Assembly (NCBI RefSeq): GCF_910592395.1
Contig: NC_088317.1
Span: 186,001-250,000 of the forward strand
Origin: Lineus longissimus
Taxonomy: Eukaryota; Nemertea; Pilidiophora; Heteronemertea; Lineidae
Reading direction: 5' to 3'
DNA length: 64,000 bases
The translations under genes and the position numbers were made by a program. Under the pieces are notes generated by a model, which saw nothing but the letters and a program-made list of their open reading frames with translations, had not been told where the DNA came from and made no database searches. Positions 1 to 12,867 of this stretch are shown here, one piece after another. The stretch's first letter is position 1, and each line of letters opens with the position of its first letter.

Positions 1-827
1 CCTGTGATTCTTTTTCATTTTCCACACATATTTGTTCACCAACCACCATGGATCACTAATATGCCTCTCTCGCATCCACAAACATGGCAACTCAAGAATC
101 CTATAGTCTCACCAGCCAGATCCCGGCAACACAGGCCACTCTATCCAGATCCTAGCAATGCAACCCAGCACCCCCATCATGGAATGAACGTAGCTCTGTA
201 TCATTCACAGTTCTAGAGTCTCCTCGTTCACTGATTCACAACACGATAAGTGTCTTCAAAGCCACATGAAAATGGTTTCATTTAAAGGATAGTTACAGAC
301 AGTTAAAAATATCAACATACTTGACTATTTTGATTCGTTGACAAAACTAAATTGATACAAGGACTGTCTGCAAGGATGCTACGTTCTTCAAATTTGACTC
401 TGTTGAAGGGTGTTTTATACTTGGGAAGATCTCTCGATGGTATGTCGATACCATGAGTATGACTCTCAAAGGAAAGTTCTGTGCATGTATTCGTTTTAAT
501 CGAGATTAATCAAAGGTAGGCAACGTTACTTTTTAGCTCAAACATTTATTTTAGATCTCACCTATCAAATAACTTTATTGCAATGTACAATGCAGCAGAA
601 ACCTGTCCTATATTTCCAATTAAACGGCAAATATCTATTTTTCAATTCTTTCTCCGACATATTATCAATATTCGATGAGGCACTACCCGCTTAAGTGCTG
701 CTATTCAAGACAGATTGTTTTCCTGATAGACATTTCGGCGAATAGTCTATTTTCAGTGATGTAAATGTACCATTTTAGAACATTAATTGAGATGAACAGA
801 CTAGCATTGACAAACGATAATCATTCG

Positions 828-868
828 AAAAAAAAAAACAAAACAACAAAACAACAACAACAAAAAAA
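828..868. repeat. A/C-rich low-complexity run
   Basis: Runs of A broken by AAC and AAAC units. Confidence 0.85.
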
Positions 869-3780
869 TCGATTCTATGTTGGCCCGTCAAAGATAGTAT
901 GACAAAGATTATACATCATAAAATCTATGATGGAAACTCAGTTGTTGTAAATTAGTAACTTGTAAATAGTGGGTGGGGCTAAATGACAGTGAACTTGAAA
1001 TGAGTGGAAGTTCTTGTAGCGGGAATCATGCTTCACCCAATGATTGTGTACTTCACAAAACGGTTATGGGAATAGGGTTGTCCGGATTGACAGGGACATA
1101 AGAAAGGGTGGACGTGCTGAAAGATGGTGAAGATTAAAGAGTGGCTTCTCTGAAGTTGAGACTAAAATGTCAACAAAACAAATGAACCATGAAATCACCT
1201 CATTCTTTATTGTCCCTTAATTCAATAGTCATGTTTTAGAAAACACCCAAAGGAATGTCAACATCATTCATCATTCGGATAATTGGAAAACTTGGAAGCT
1301 GGCGAACATGGAAATTCACTTTGAATGTCTCTTAGAGGAACAAGAGCCTTACAACATGATCGGAAAGACAATACTCACATCAGGATGAGACTTGCTTAGA
1401 CAATAATGGAAGGCAGTGGTACAAATTTCAAATGTATGATGCATAAAAATACATATAACTGACTCGTTAAATGCCATTAGTGCAAATTGTTTTTTGTCTG
1501 TACCACAAACAAAATGGAAATAAACTATGCAAACCATACCGTATCAAAAACTCTGACCGGTAGAATATTCTATATCGGTGTAACCATCCCACCAGCAGTG
1601 TTGCATATTATATTTCAATGCGTGGATTACATAATTAAAAGGTCAATGATTCTGACCACAGCAATCTCTGTAACTTAAAAGGTCTCTTCTGGTAGATTTC
1701 CGAAAATCAGTGTAACTTATACTTTACGTATCACCTGAAATATCTCGGTTTTAAATAGGCGTACCACCTAACCTATCATTAAAGAGGAATAATTACACAG
1801 GATATAATGGGTTTCAGTGAGTCTGTCAAGTTTGGGACATCATTTGGAAGTTTTTAATCGTTATATCGAACAGCTAACATATGGAATCGGTTAGGTTCCC
1901 ACAGGAAAGGAGTGTGGCTGTGTGGTGTCAGACAGTGTTTGCTGTGAATCCTGATCCCAGAATTCAAACTGTTGTGAATGAAAATCCCTTTGCAATTGCT
2001 GTCTGTGTCCAGTCACAATCAATGCGGTGCAACTTATTGACGTGTACACACTTATAATGATATTTCTTTGTGAAAAAACAATCTCATATAGCCTTGCCAA
2101 TCTATATTTAGCATCTAAAATTTATCAGCAGTTGACAGGTTGAATGAGAGAGAACTGTCAATATGCAAGACTAATGCAATGGAGTATGTCTGCTTGTGAC
2201 AGCAAACAAATCTGAATGCTCGGCAATTATTGGATTCAGCTGATTTTGTGTAGAGGGTTAGGTCAATTTCAGATCAAATTAGCATGAAAGGTGGGAGAAT
2301 AGAGAGACACACTACACAAAGTCGTCATCTGATTGATGCCTCCATTATAACACATGAAAAGGTGACAATCTATTCGTGAAGCAATATCCCAGCTTTGAAG
2401 CACTGGTAACTTTGACTGGTGTACTTCTTCTGTTTACCGTTTTTTGGAGAAAAATGCATCAGCAAGTTCACTTGATTTCAACAATGGTCAGGATGTTGCA
2501 CTGCTTGTTTCACGTTCGATGATCCCACTCTTTTTCTTACTGTCCAAATTATTGAACATGCCTTAAAGAAACACTGTGCATGTAAAAAACAATATAACTG
2601 CATCAAGCACATCTCTAGTTTCGTTCGATCCATAAATGTATTCATTATTAGCTTAACTAATTGTTGTCTTTGCCTCTGCCTCTGTCAAAACTGTTTACAT
2701 CAAATACCAATTGTCTAATGGAAAAGTTACGCCAAATATCATATTTCGTCTAAATCACTCTTCAATGCTCCTATCTTTACTTTAAAACAATTCGATTGCC
2801 ACGTGGGCGTTTCATTTGTTGATTACCAACAGGGAGCTGATCATGAAACCAAATTGGATAATCGCTCCATGAGGGATTGAAGTAATATGGTTATGTTTTC
2901 TTGGAAAACGCACCCGGCACACATCTATTCATTATTTTTTATCCATCACGATGATAACTAATGTTGCAAAAAACAAATGAAATGTACTTTATTTACATAT
3001 TACAGCCCCATTTCAAAAACAGGTGCGTGGGAATATCATTAATCATTTCAATGACTCTATGTTCCAAAATTCTAAACCCGGTTGGCCAGCAGCTCTTGCC
3101 ACCTAGCTGATCGACTTACGCTTTCTAGACTTCAACTTGGGGAAGTAACGTCGAAAATAAAACCCTCTCACACTAAAATCCAAGGCTATATTTGTTTGCA
3201 CTTTGCGTTCTCTTATTCCCCTCCTGTAATGGTGTCACCGACGATCCTTCATGAGAAAGAGGAGAATGGGCGACTGGAATTCTGATTAAATCTCAATCAC
3301 ATGGGGCGGAATTCTTTAGGAGTTGGCCTGATTATTTCAGAGAACCTCGTGTCTTAGTTATACTTCAGATGCAACTGTCCTCCTTTCACCCCGTGAGTCC
3401 CTCCCAATAAACTGGGAAGTCCCGAGGTATTTTCCATTCGATAATGTAATATTGAGTCACTTAACATACAAGCAATCACTTTAACCTCATTTGTAGATTT
3501 CATACCAACTTGCTGAAACTAACCTTCACTAGAGTCAAAAGATCAAGCAAACTGTATGTTTTCACGCGATGTCCTTGAGGTAAGATTAGAGGAAGCTTCC
3601 CATGCATCAAGCAATTATAAGCTGGATACTCCTCGAAGCGAATCGTGAGACTTGGAGCCTGCACGCACTACCATGATTTCTAGTATCCTGCCGCTACAAT
3701 AAGAGCATACTCTAATGGAATCGTGAGAGTTTGGAACTCAAGTCATTAGTGGCTTTAGCAATGGTATTTCTACAATGGAC

Positions 3781-3925
3781 GAATCGAGAAAAAATTTCAA
3801 CTTTTGACTTTTTTTAACTTTTTTTTTCTGCGGGTGGTACAAAAAGTCCAAATACTTTTTCACTTTTTTCTGCTCAAATGAAGAAATATCATCAGCCCCC
3901 CAAAAATTTCGCTTTGAAAAGTCGT
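3781..3925 (+). repeat. Dispersed AT-rich repeat, copy 1
   Basis: Shares with copies at 7908, 15828, 17440 (opposite strand) and 23278 the ordered words AGTCCAAATA, TTTTTCACTT, TTTCTGCTCAAA, GAAGAAA and CATCATCAGCCCC, then a T/A-rich tail with CTTTGAAAA. Confidence 0.75.
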
Positions 3926-4154
3926 TTGCCCTATTTGGTGACCGACATTGTCGTTGATATGAGTGTTCGTAGCATAGGTGTCCAGTGTAGCTGATACTGA
4001 CATTATTACACTATTTTAACAAGCTTATACTAGGTAACTCACCCACAATAACCCTGCAGTAACTTACTAATGACAATAATTTGTATTGTGCTAGATATAT
4101 GCCGTCATTAGTAGAGCCACTAAAATGGGTAATGGAAGGCAACAAACAGTATAA

Positions 4155-4724
4155 CTGATGATGATGGGCAATTCTTCATCTCACGATGAGAATCAGCAAC
4201 ATGAGCCAGTAGAATTATCACCTATAAATCACACACCTTTCCAAGAAGACGAATTTACAAATATGAATCGTGATACATTTGGTGCATTAATAATTCATCA
4301 AAGATTTGCTGTAACTATCATTGGCCTCATAAAGTAATTCACGATTTGTTTTTCGGAGAAGGTTTGATATCGTGGCTACCATTTAGTGCAGTTTTATTTA
4401 ACCAATATATGCGAATAAGAAAGAATGCTTCTGATACCCAAATCCAGTTAACATGCCTTGGGAGTGAACAGATTTTACAAGGAATTGCTTTACAGGGTTA
4501 TGTTCGAATCAATTACATACCTGAGGAAATTTGTCGTGTTGTATCGAGAAGCTTGGTGTGATTATAATGCGTTTGGTCAGGCTGATATTGGAGACATTAG
4601 CACTGTGTGTAGTGTAGCACGTTATACACACCCATCCTTTTATCTGACTTTAGGTTGCCCACACTGGGCCACGATACTAATAACGAAAGATTTATTATAC
4701 ACTAGCCTCATTCTCTATTCTTAA
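4155..4724 (+). pseudogene. Unidentified, frame-broken ORF cluster
   Basis: Three short frames follow one another on the plus strand: an ATG-started frame near 4158-4337 rich in Asn, Gln and Glu, then 4346-4561, then 4458-4724 overlapping it. Their residue content is more protein-like than most of the surrounding chance frames. I recognise no family. It may be a decayed gene or mobile-element fragment. Confidence 0.25.
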
Positions 4725-5744
4725 ATTGTCTAGTTCAATTGCTCAGCATAGGAGCCTCTGGCTGGCAGATTGGGGAAAACATTGGAATGACTGTGTAATT
4801 CGGGAGTCCAATGTATATAAGTAGCATTTCAGAAATGATAAGCTAATATCGATGGAACACCAAAGGCGCAATGTCAATATGAACATAGGTATATTGCTCA
4901 TTTAAAAATGAACAATTCTTACGAGGTCTACCACAGCAACAAACATCGCTACTAACAAATGTATAATAAATTCTAATTACACTCCTCAGTCGCAAGGTAT
5001 CGCAAAATGCTACCACATCCGGGATTGCCATCAATAAGAACATAATTACTTGCCAGAGTTGACTAAATGAGTTAAGGATCATCTAGCATGTTCGTGCTAG
5101 CCATGTCTTGATGACCGTGATGATTGATACTTTGTCATTGATTTATTGATGTGCTGGCATACTGTACCAGGCAGCATTAAGATTCCAAACAGAGGCTTGC
5201 TTCATACACATTCTGCTGCAGCCAGATCGGGAATAGACATTGAAGATGGTCGATCAAGACAAAGCTTTAACAGAGACAGCCTTTATATGTAAGGTGATGA
5301 CTGCACTTAAAATCTTAATCATGCAGCAAGAAAGAGGATGATGAAAGATCTTCTGCCAAACAATTTCTCTAAAATGCTTGATCTGTTTTACCCAATTGGA
5401 TTTGTAATATTCTTTTCCACTTACGGCAACATTCACGACCCAACAAGGGTATTTCTAAGAAAGCTGTTGCATCATCCATTGCTTGATCATTTTGCCTGAC
5501 ATGCCTGACAAATCGACCTATTAATATGCAATTGCACGCCTTTCCTTGTATCCTGCAAAAAGATACAATTTCATTGGTACATGTAATTTCATTGGACTAA
5601 TAGATATTCGATCGTAAATGCACCTTGGGGTAAAAGTAAAACTTGATACTTGAGTTCTGTAGACCAAACATCTGTAAATCTAGCATTTCTTTCCCCAGTA
5701 CACGTCATCCAATCATGTATATTAGCTCATCAAGTCCTTCCCAC

Positions 5745-6275
5745 TAGCAGCTTATTCTGTACGGGTTCCTTTCGGCTTGCATTCAAATCTTCCCGGATTT
5801 AGATTGAGTTTGTATTCATCTTGCGCATCTGTCTAGAGGTCTGTTTACCCTTGGTCTGTTAATCAGAGATACCCTACCAGAGAGGGCCAGTTCACATCTA
5901 CAATTTACTTCAGCCTCATTGTCATGAACGTATCGCCTTTGATGTTTGGTACTACTTCATAGCACATCAGGTTTAAATCATGGTCCGTCAGTTGCATTCG
6001 TACAACCAGTTCCGTTACCATTTAGACCTTAAGCTTGTTTGTACTACTAATTACCACTTTGATAGTGTTTCCCTGTTCACATCTATCAGCCACAGACCAA
6101 TCTATCAAAACATTCCCAACAGCACTGTATTCTGTATCCCTGTTCCATTCACCCACACATTTCCCGATTTAGATTAAGTCTATATTCATGATGCGACTCA
6201 GGCTAGCGGTCTGTTTTCATCTTGCTTGTTAAGCAGAGACACCCTCTTCCGATACCAGAGGGACAGTCTCTGCTA
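5745..6275. repeat. Degenerate direct duplication, period about 370 bp
   Basis: A block running from a GATTTAGATT word through GTCTGTTT, TTAA-CAGAGA and ACCCTC/ACCCTA to CCAGAG occurs near 5795-5893 and again near 6163-6268, with many substitutions. Confidence 0.6.
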
Positions 6276-7907
6276 TAATTACAACACAAGTTCGATGGCT
6301 GTTACTTCAGGTAAGAGCAAGACGTCTCATTCCAGATCAGCACCCTCAGTCGTTGAGCTGTGTCGTGATAATAGAAATAAAATGTCCGACTTATAAATCC
6401 GCCTTTGTATACTTTAGCATCGTTCCACGCTTTGGGTCCCACACCGTGCGGCCGAGGCTGACGCCATCAGTCGGAAATATAGGGGGAGGGGACGTTGACC
6501 TAGAAAGAGGAAACCACCAGACACATCACACAAACAATCCACACAACTCATTGCGATTTGGATTTGTGATACAGCATTTTGGGGTAAATGGTCCTTCGTC
6601 CGCAATACCCTCATCTTTCCAGTGGGTGTCCAGCTTACCACATGAATCTACCTGATCATGCTTGGCATTCACTTTGATTCATGATGCAAACTGTTCCTTT
6701 CAGCAGAGTTGCCAACCTTCAATTCATCAATTAATGATCACACCAACACCGATGTTTTCCCCTTAGTCATGTGGAATTATTCAGAATTATTCTAATGAAG
6801 AATGAATGAGCGGAGCCATCTACGAATGTACACTACGTTTCACAAACCTGCACAAAGTCGATTTGGTATCGCCAACAAGGTGGCGTATTCGTAAAGGGAC
6901 TTCTTCTAATGTCTTTTGTATGGCATGGCAAATATACGGAGGTTCTTCTCATGGCTTAGGTTGGAAGTACTGCACTGACGTAAAGTTGCTTTGAGGTAGA
7001 ATTTTACCATCGATGATAGTTTACTCCCAATACTTAACCAGTGAAGGTACAGCCAGTGTCAACCAAACCATCAACACAAAGGTAGAATGTATCTCTAACA
7101 CACAAAGAGCATTGTGAGGAAGTTGACAACATCGAAGGAGATGTGTAACAATAAGTTACAAGAGGTTGAACATGCATGTACACAACATCAAGATCGAGAA
7201 TGGGTAGATACTCCCAGACATATCCGCTAAGCTGTTAAGGACGTGCACTTTGATCTCCTCCGGTGACCAGCTCAAACCACCAGGCACGTGTCCAGCAACA
7301 TAATTAATAGAATAGGTATGGGGCTTCAAAGGACAAACATCAGCCCTTCAAAGTGAAGTCTCCCACCATATGGACGGTCGACATAATAAAGGGAGGTATG
7401 CTGCTAATTTGAAAAGGAAGTCAAGCTGAATTTATGGTACATTGTAATTAGTTTTGTACAACTTTTGTAACTTTGTACAACAATTAGCGTTATGAGCTAT
7501 TCCAATCAGGCAGTTCTACGTTTTATTCCGCCAATTTTTACCTATTCTGATATCTTTCAAACCGGTAGTTCTGTTTAAAAAAATTATGTCGACGACAGGA
7601 ATATCTTCACAGGCCCTGCTAACATTTTCAAACCAGATTAGATAAATACATGCGAATGTACAAGAAAAAATTGTTTTGGCCAAAAAAATTGCTAGTAAGA
7701 AAAAAACCTTGAATGTTCTCCTACTGCCAACACAATCTCATAATTGTAATTCACCACCAGCTAGAAGGGACAGGTCCATAATTAGGCACCTGTACTAACG
7801 CTTGGAAGGCTTAACCTTTCTGTTACAACCTGCTGCAGGCTTGGCTTACCCTTTGTGAGCAAAAAAGGCAGGTTTCTATCAGCCGTGATTTTTAAGGAGA
7901 CGACGGG

Positions 7908-8155
7908 CAATGGATGAAAACTTTTTTGACTTAAAAAATTATTTTTTGAACTGACTGAAAGATGAAAAAAAATCTGAATCCAAATATTTTTTTCACTTGT
8001 TTTTTTTTGCTGAAAATGGAGAAACATCAGCCCTAAAAATTGTTTGGCTTTGAAAAAAAATTTCAAAATTATGAACTGATGAAAAATTTCAACTCTGAAA
8101 GTTGAAATTTTTTTCTAAATCCAAATATTTCTTTCACTTGTTTTTTTCCTGCTCG
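7908..8155 (+). repeat. Dispersed AT-rich repeat, copy 2 (double)
   Basis: Contains GACTGACTGAAAGATGAAAA, TCCAAATATTTTTTTCACTTG and AACATCAGCCC, then a second partial TCCAAATATTTCTTTCACTTG within the same block, so the copy is internally duplicated. Confidence 0.75.
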
Positions 8156-8388
8156 AACCAGTAAGACATTGAAGAGCCTTTGAAGTCACAGACGAAAACT
8201 ATGTTAATCTGCAGACAGAGACCCAAGATGGGGACCAGGGTAATCATCTCAAAAATTCTCAAAGGAATCGATTTCCAAAACCGGATGACCAGAACTGACC
8301 TTATCGGTGACCAAGACATATGAATACTTTGAGGTATTCAGATGTCTAATGCACAAAGGGTGGCCTCGGGATACATGACAATTTTATG

Positions 8389-8479
8389 GAGGGGACTCTT
8401 GTCGATTGTTCAGGTGGACTTGGGGTCCAAGAGCTGACTGGGGTAATGGAGTAAATTTAGATGATCGTGCATGTGCTGG
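8389..8479. repeat. Dispersed repeat copy without insertion
   Basis: Matches the ferroportin intron 1 repeat at 58175-58337 on both flanks but lacks the 81-bp segment found there. Confidence 0.8.
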
Positions 8480-10184
8480 TATTGTAATAAATCATGAAAA
8501 TAAATGTCTCATCTCAATGCACACGAGTTTGAATTTGCTTTACTGGTTTCATATTACAGCCGTTCGGACAACAGGTTAACTTACGACTTGTAATGTTATT
8601 GCAAGGATGTGTCAGGCATCACTTACTGCAATAAAACACGGTATTAAGCAATAAAAGATGGTTTTACGGAAATATCCAGCACAATTTACTGGCATGACTG
8701 CAAACTGTGGAAATCAATCACAATTCTTAGAAACTGGCCAAGTGGGAAGAAACTGACAGTAATTATGGGAGCTATTTTGGTTTTTACTATTTTTCAGTAA
8801 AAAGTCACCTGGCGAAACGCAGACATGGAAGCATAGGAAAATAAGAACCCCATAATGACGTCAACACGTTTTGATCACACAGACGTGATCAAGTGACTTC
8901 TCATCCTAAAACAAGAGTTCTTTTCTGAAAAAAGTGCTGCAATGATTTTCGTTCAATAGTTGATGTACTACGGAAGCAATGACCAGATCAGTGACAGTTT
9001 TTAGCACCAAATTCACAATCAGAGTCAGTTTACGATACTGGGAAATTAATCAGATGATAGAAGGCAGTACCCGAGCAACTGCACTCTTTCACTGAGCAAC
9101 CACGTTCCCCAAATGGCACTTGGGTTCAGTAATATCATAAATGACGTCAACGAAAGGACCAAGCACCCCATACATCAAACAGGATAAAGAAAGCATCGTG
9201 ACAATGTTGTATGAGCCCGAGTCGTGTTATCTTTAGTGTTCGCATCCAAACAGCTGGTCACTGGCGACTACTTATGCGTTTGACACCTTCTTATTGCATT
9301 ATGCAGAAAAAAATAAAACACTTCACTCGGTTTCTAGGCAACCAGCTGTTTTATGTCATATCCTTTTCCCTAAAGAGTTTGAGGGGAGCTTGAACTGTCC
9401 ATTTCGGATGGAGATTGGTATGTTCTGCCAATAACGACCAAGGCTGTTCTAAGTTACGGAGCAGGTGGGCGGTGTCTCAATTTTCCTATTTAGGTTCTGA
9501 CCAGGCGTCGATAGTCATCATTAGGTTTGCTGAAATATCATACTTGGGACAGATAAAATAGTATTCTCTATATGAATGTGGGTTTACCTAAACGGCGAGT
9601 GTTATTGTCCCCGTATGCTGGCCATGGTACCATTGGCGAGGGACTGACACAGGTTTGATTCATATAAAAAACATCAGCATCATTTACATTTCATTGTATT
9701 TGTGACTGGCCTACCATTTTCTATCTATGATCCTCTATGAAATGATCAACAGCTACTTGTCCAAGTGACATACACCCGTCACGTTCTGGGAGAAAGCTTT
9801 CAAATGTCACCTTGTAATTTGGTTACATTTAGTACTGCACAACCAGAGTAATCAACCAACTTTCCATTTGTCAACGACTAGTCTCTCAGATAAACCTGGT
9901 AATTTTAAACTTCTTGACATTTACAATTGAGTCTTAGTGCAAGCCTTTCTGATTGGTTAAAATCCGAAGTGAGCATTACTGATGCATATGTGAATGCAGA
10001 ACGCAAAAGGGATGGAGACTGCTGAGAGAAAACTAACAACAATGATATATAAGGCGATGTCGGTTGGGAAACCAACACCATACTATGTTGTTGAACACAC
10101 AATTACAACACGTTTATCTAATTACAAATCTCCAGTCGCATGCTGCTAGTATCTTATATGCTGCCATGCAGTAGAGTAGTGATC

Positions 10185-10499
10185 AGACCCAGACAACACA
10201 AATCAACCCAATAATAACAACAAGGTGTTAAATAGACCCAGACAACACAAATCAACCCAATAATAACAACAAGGTGTTAAATAGACCCAGACAACACAAA
10301 TCAACCCAATAATAACAACAAGGTGTTAAATAGACCCAGACAACACAAATCAACCCAATAATAACAACAAGGTGTTAAATAGACCCAGACAACACAAATC
10401 AACCCAATAATAACAACAAGGTGTTAAATAGACCCTGACAACACAAATCAACCCAATAATAACAACAAGGTGTTAAACAGACCCAGACAACACAAATCA
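10185..10499. repeat. 49-bp tandem repeat, 6 full copies plus a partial
   Basis: The unit begins AGACCCAGACAACACAAATC; starts are at 10185, 10234, 10283, 10332, 10381, 10430 and 10479. Copies are nearly identical (one A-to-T change in the sixth). There are no spacers, so it is a minisatellite. Confidence 0.97.
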
Positions 10500-12593
10500 T
10501 TCCAGGAACAGACCAATTGTCAGCCAAACAAATGTGTCTATTGAGATAATCAATTGACATTCATTACCTTGTAATTGAGTTTGCACTAATTACTAATCAC
10601 AGTTGCTGATTAACAAACGGTACAAGATGAAGTCATTTGGAATCTCGAAGGCAATCACAATATCACGTTAGGAAATGATTGCGACGCCAATAATTGCGTG
10701 AACACATAATGATATTCTATCGAGTGATTGTTGTGTGGGCATACTCGTATCAGCAGTGGACACATTGACTTCAGGTTTGTTTATCAATGACTTGGATCGC
10801 TGGTGTTAAATATTAGGTGTTTCTCTTTCGGTTTATTCGGAGTCCAGTTATAGCTGGTTCCGGGTTTGAACATCTTGACGGATGGCTTACTATCTATCAT
10901 CTTCTTGGGGACAAATATTTTATGCTTTTAAATTGAATGGGCCAATGTCAGATAAGGTATGTCCTTCTTCAGTTCTGACAACTGAAAGTTGGAAATCGAC
11001 CTCAATGTTCAGTCACGGCCTCGGTGGCATCTCTGAAATTATGCCAGATCCAGTGCGCCCAATGGTTGAGTAATGCTCATCATTCAATAAAGCATTTCGT
11101 TTTGTCTTTTTCGATTTTCTTAGTTAATCTGTTTATCGTCTGTTTCGAGCGGTCTTATACGCTCTACTCTAAAATCTCATTATCTCTCCTCTTTCTTGCA
11201 GACTGAATGCCTCCATCCCAGCAAAGCAAGGGATTATCCTGGATAAAAGTGAGTCATGAAATTGACGGAAAATAGGATACACAAACGACAAAAATATCGA
11301 ATATAATATCATCTATGACCTAAATAGTTTATATGTAAATACGCGTGCAACCTACACATGGAGAGTTCAACAACGGATGGTGATTGACTGGGTCAAAGAA
11401 ACTTACCCATCGGACAGAGTGACTGGCGACTTTCAGGAATACGCATAATTATTTCATTAAGACTTTTGTATATTTGTGAGTGGGATGTTAAATTATATAG
11501 TTATGCTTTGACGGGCAATTATTTGTCCAAACATAATACCGTCATTGCTTTATGGCATTCCATGTAAGTTATGACTTGGATTCCTTCTAAATATTGTAAA
11601 GGTAACGGCTTGGTTTAAGGATAAAGTCTGATATAATGGCATTCAAGAATGTTGCTCGTACGACAGCAGACTGCAGCTGCTTTTGAGGAGCTAAGCCATT
11701 CAGGCGGGGACTTTTAATGGCTTCAAGTGTGCGTGACAGCTTCTTTATACTCGTATGTACTTTCACTGTGGGACAGGTACCAAGAACATACCTGTCAAAA
11801 CCATTATAACTGCAAGAATAATACAGCTCAAACCTTTTTTTCAGAATATTTGCCAACCTCGAGAAACACAACATTCACAAGTCATCACTACATTCAAGAA
11901 CAGCAGCTAGAAGAAAACAAGTTGAAAGTATTAATGAGCCCAACTCCTTTGATATTGAAGCAGTGTTTTATTGACACCCGGAATCCCTGAAGAGCGAAAG
12001 AAATCAGTCGGAATAGTTTGTTGTGTGCAGAAAAAGGGATGATGCTTAGGGAAGCCTTGTGTTTTTCATATCTCTTTTGACATTGAGGAATAGAACTGGG
12101 ACCATCAGTAAAAGATCAGTTGATGGTCATAGACTTCTGTAAAGAAGAATGCATCAGGAAACATATGGATTATAATGGCGTTTCTGTGACTGCACTGTCA
12201 TGAGATAATGGTAGGGCTAACATATCGATCTTAGGAATATTCGATTATCTGCAATTTCATACTATGATTAGTTGAAAATGGATTAGGTCAAGTTCAGTGA
12301 GTTTCACGATGATAACAGCAAGCAAGGGACAAAGTCGTACATACGGATGAGATCAGTCACCGAGGATATTTAGAGGCGAGAAGATATTTTAAGCCTGAGC
12401 AATGCTAACGATCCACTGGGATGATTCTACTGTTGGTACCATATTTCAGATAGTAAACGCTTGGAATGCAATGTCCTCTTAGAGAAAGCTACAAGTAGGC
12501 CCTCAAATGTTTCTGAACCTCAGATGATGATATATTGATACAATTGGATACTGGTACCATATTGGCTTGGCACTCCATGGCCGCTAAACCGCC

Positions 12594-12867
12594 ATGGTTA
12601 TGCTACCACTGAACTTCTCGGATAACATCACAGATTGGAATACCACACTGAACGATTTGGAGTCATCCCCATTGAAATGGGGAATGTTGTCGCTAATCGG
12701 ATTTATCTTTTTAACTGCAACTGGGAATATCTTGGTATGCTTGGCTGTCTGCTGGGAAAGACGATTGCAAAATATGACAAATTACTTTCTGATGTCTTTG
12801 GCAATTGCGGATTTACTTGTTGCGATTCTTGTGATGCCTTTCGGAATGATAGTGGAGATTTTTAGCG
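12594..12867 (+). CDS. HTR2: 5-HT2-like receptor, coding exon 1
   Basis: Encodes residues 1-91 plus one base of codon 92: the glycosylated N-terminus, TM1, first intracellular loop and TM2. It ends at a GTAAGT donor (12868-12873) in phase 1, in the first extracellular loop just after TM2. Confidence 0.88.

Larger units (their letters stand above)
1..12593. other. Gene-free region upstream of the 5-HT2-like receptor
   Basis: No open reading frame here is longer than about 100 codons and none resembles a known family or has a convincing exon structure. The interval is AT-rich and holds dispersed AT-rich repeats (near 3781 and 7908), a repeat shared with the ferroportin intron (8389-8479), a degenerate direct duplication (5745-6275), an A/C-rich low-complexity run (828-868) and a 49-bp tandem array (10185-10499). 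It may contain 5' untranslated exons or enhancers of the receptor gene, but nothing in the sequence lets me place them. Confidence 0.6.

Noticed and set aside
10185-10499. CRISPR-like regular repeat
   Set aside because: The repeats abut without unique spacers, and the genome is eukaryotic.
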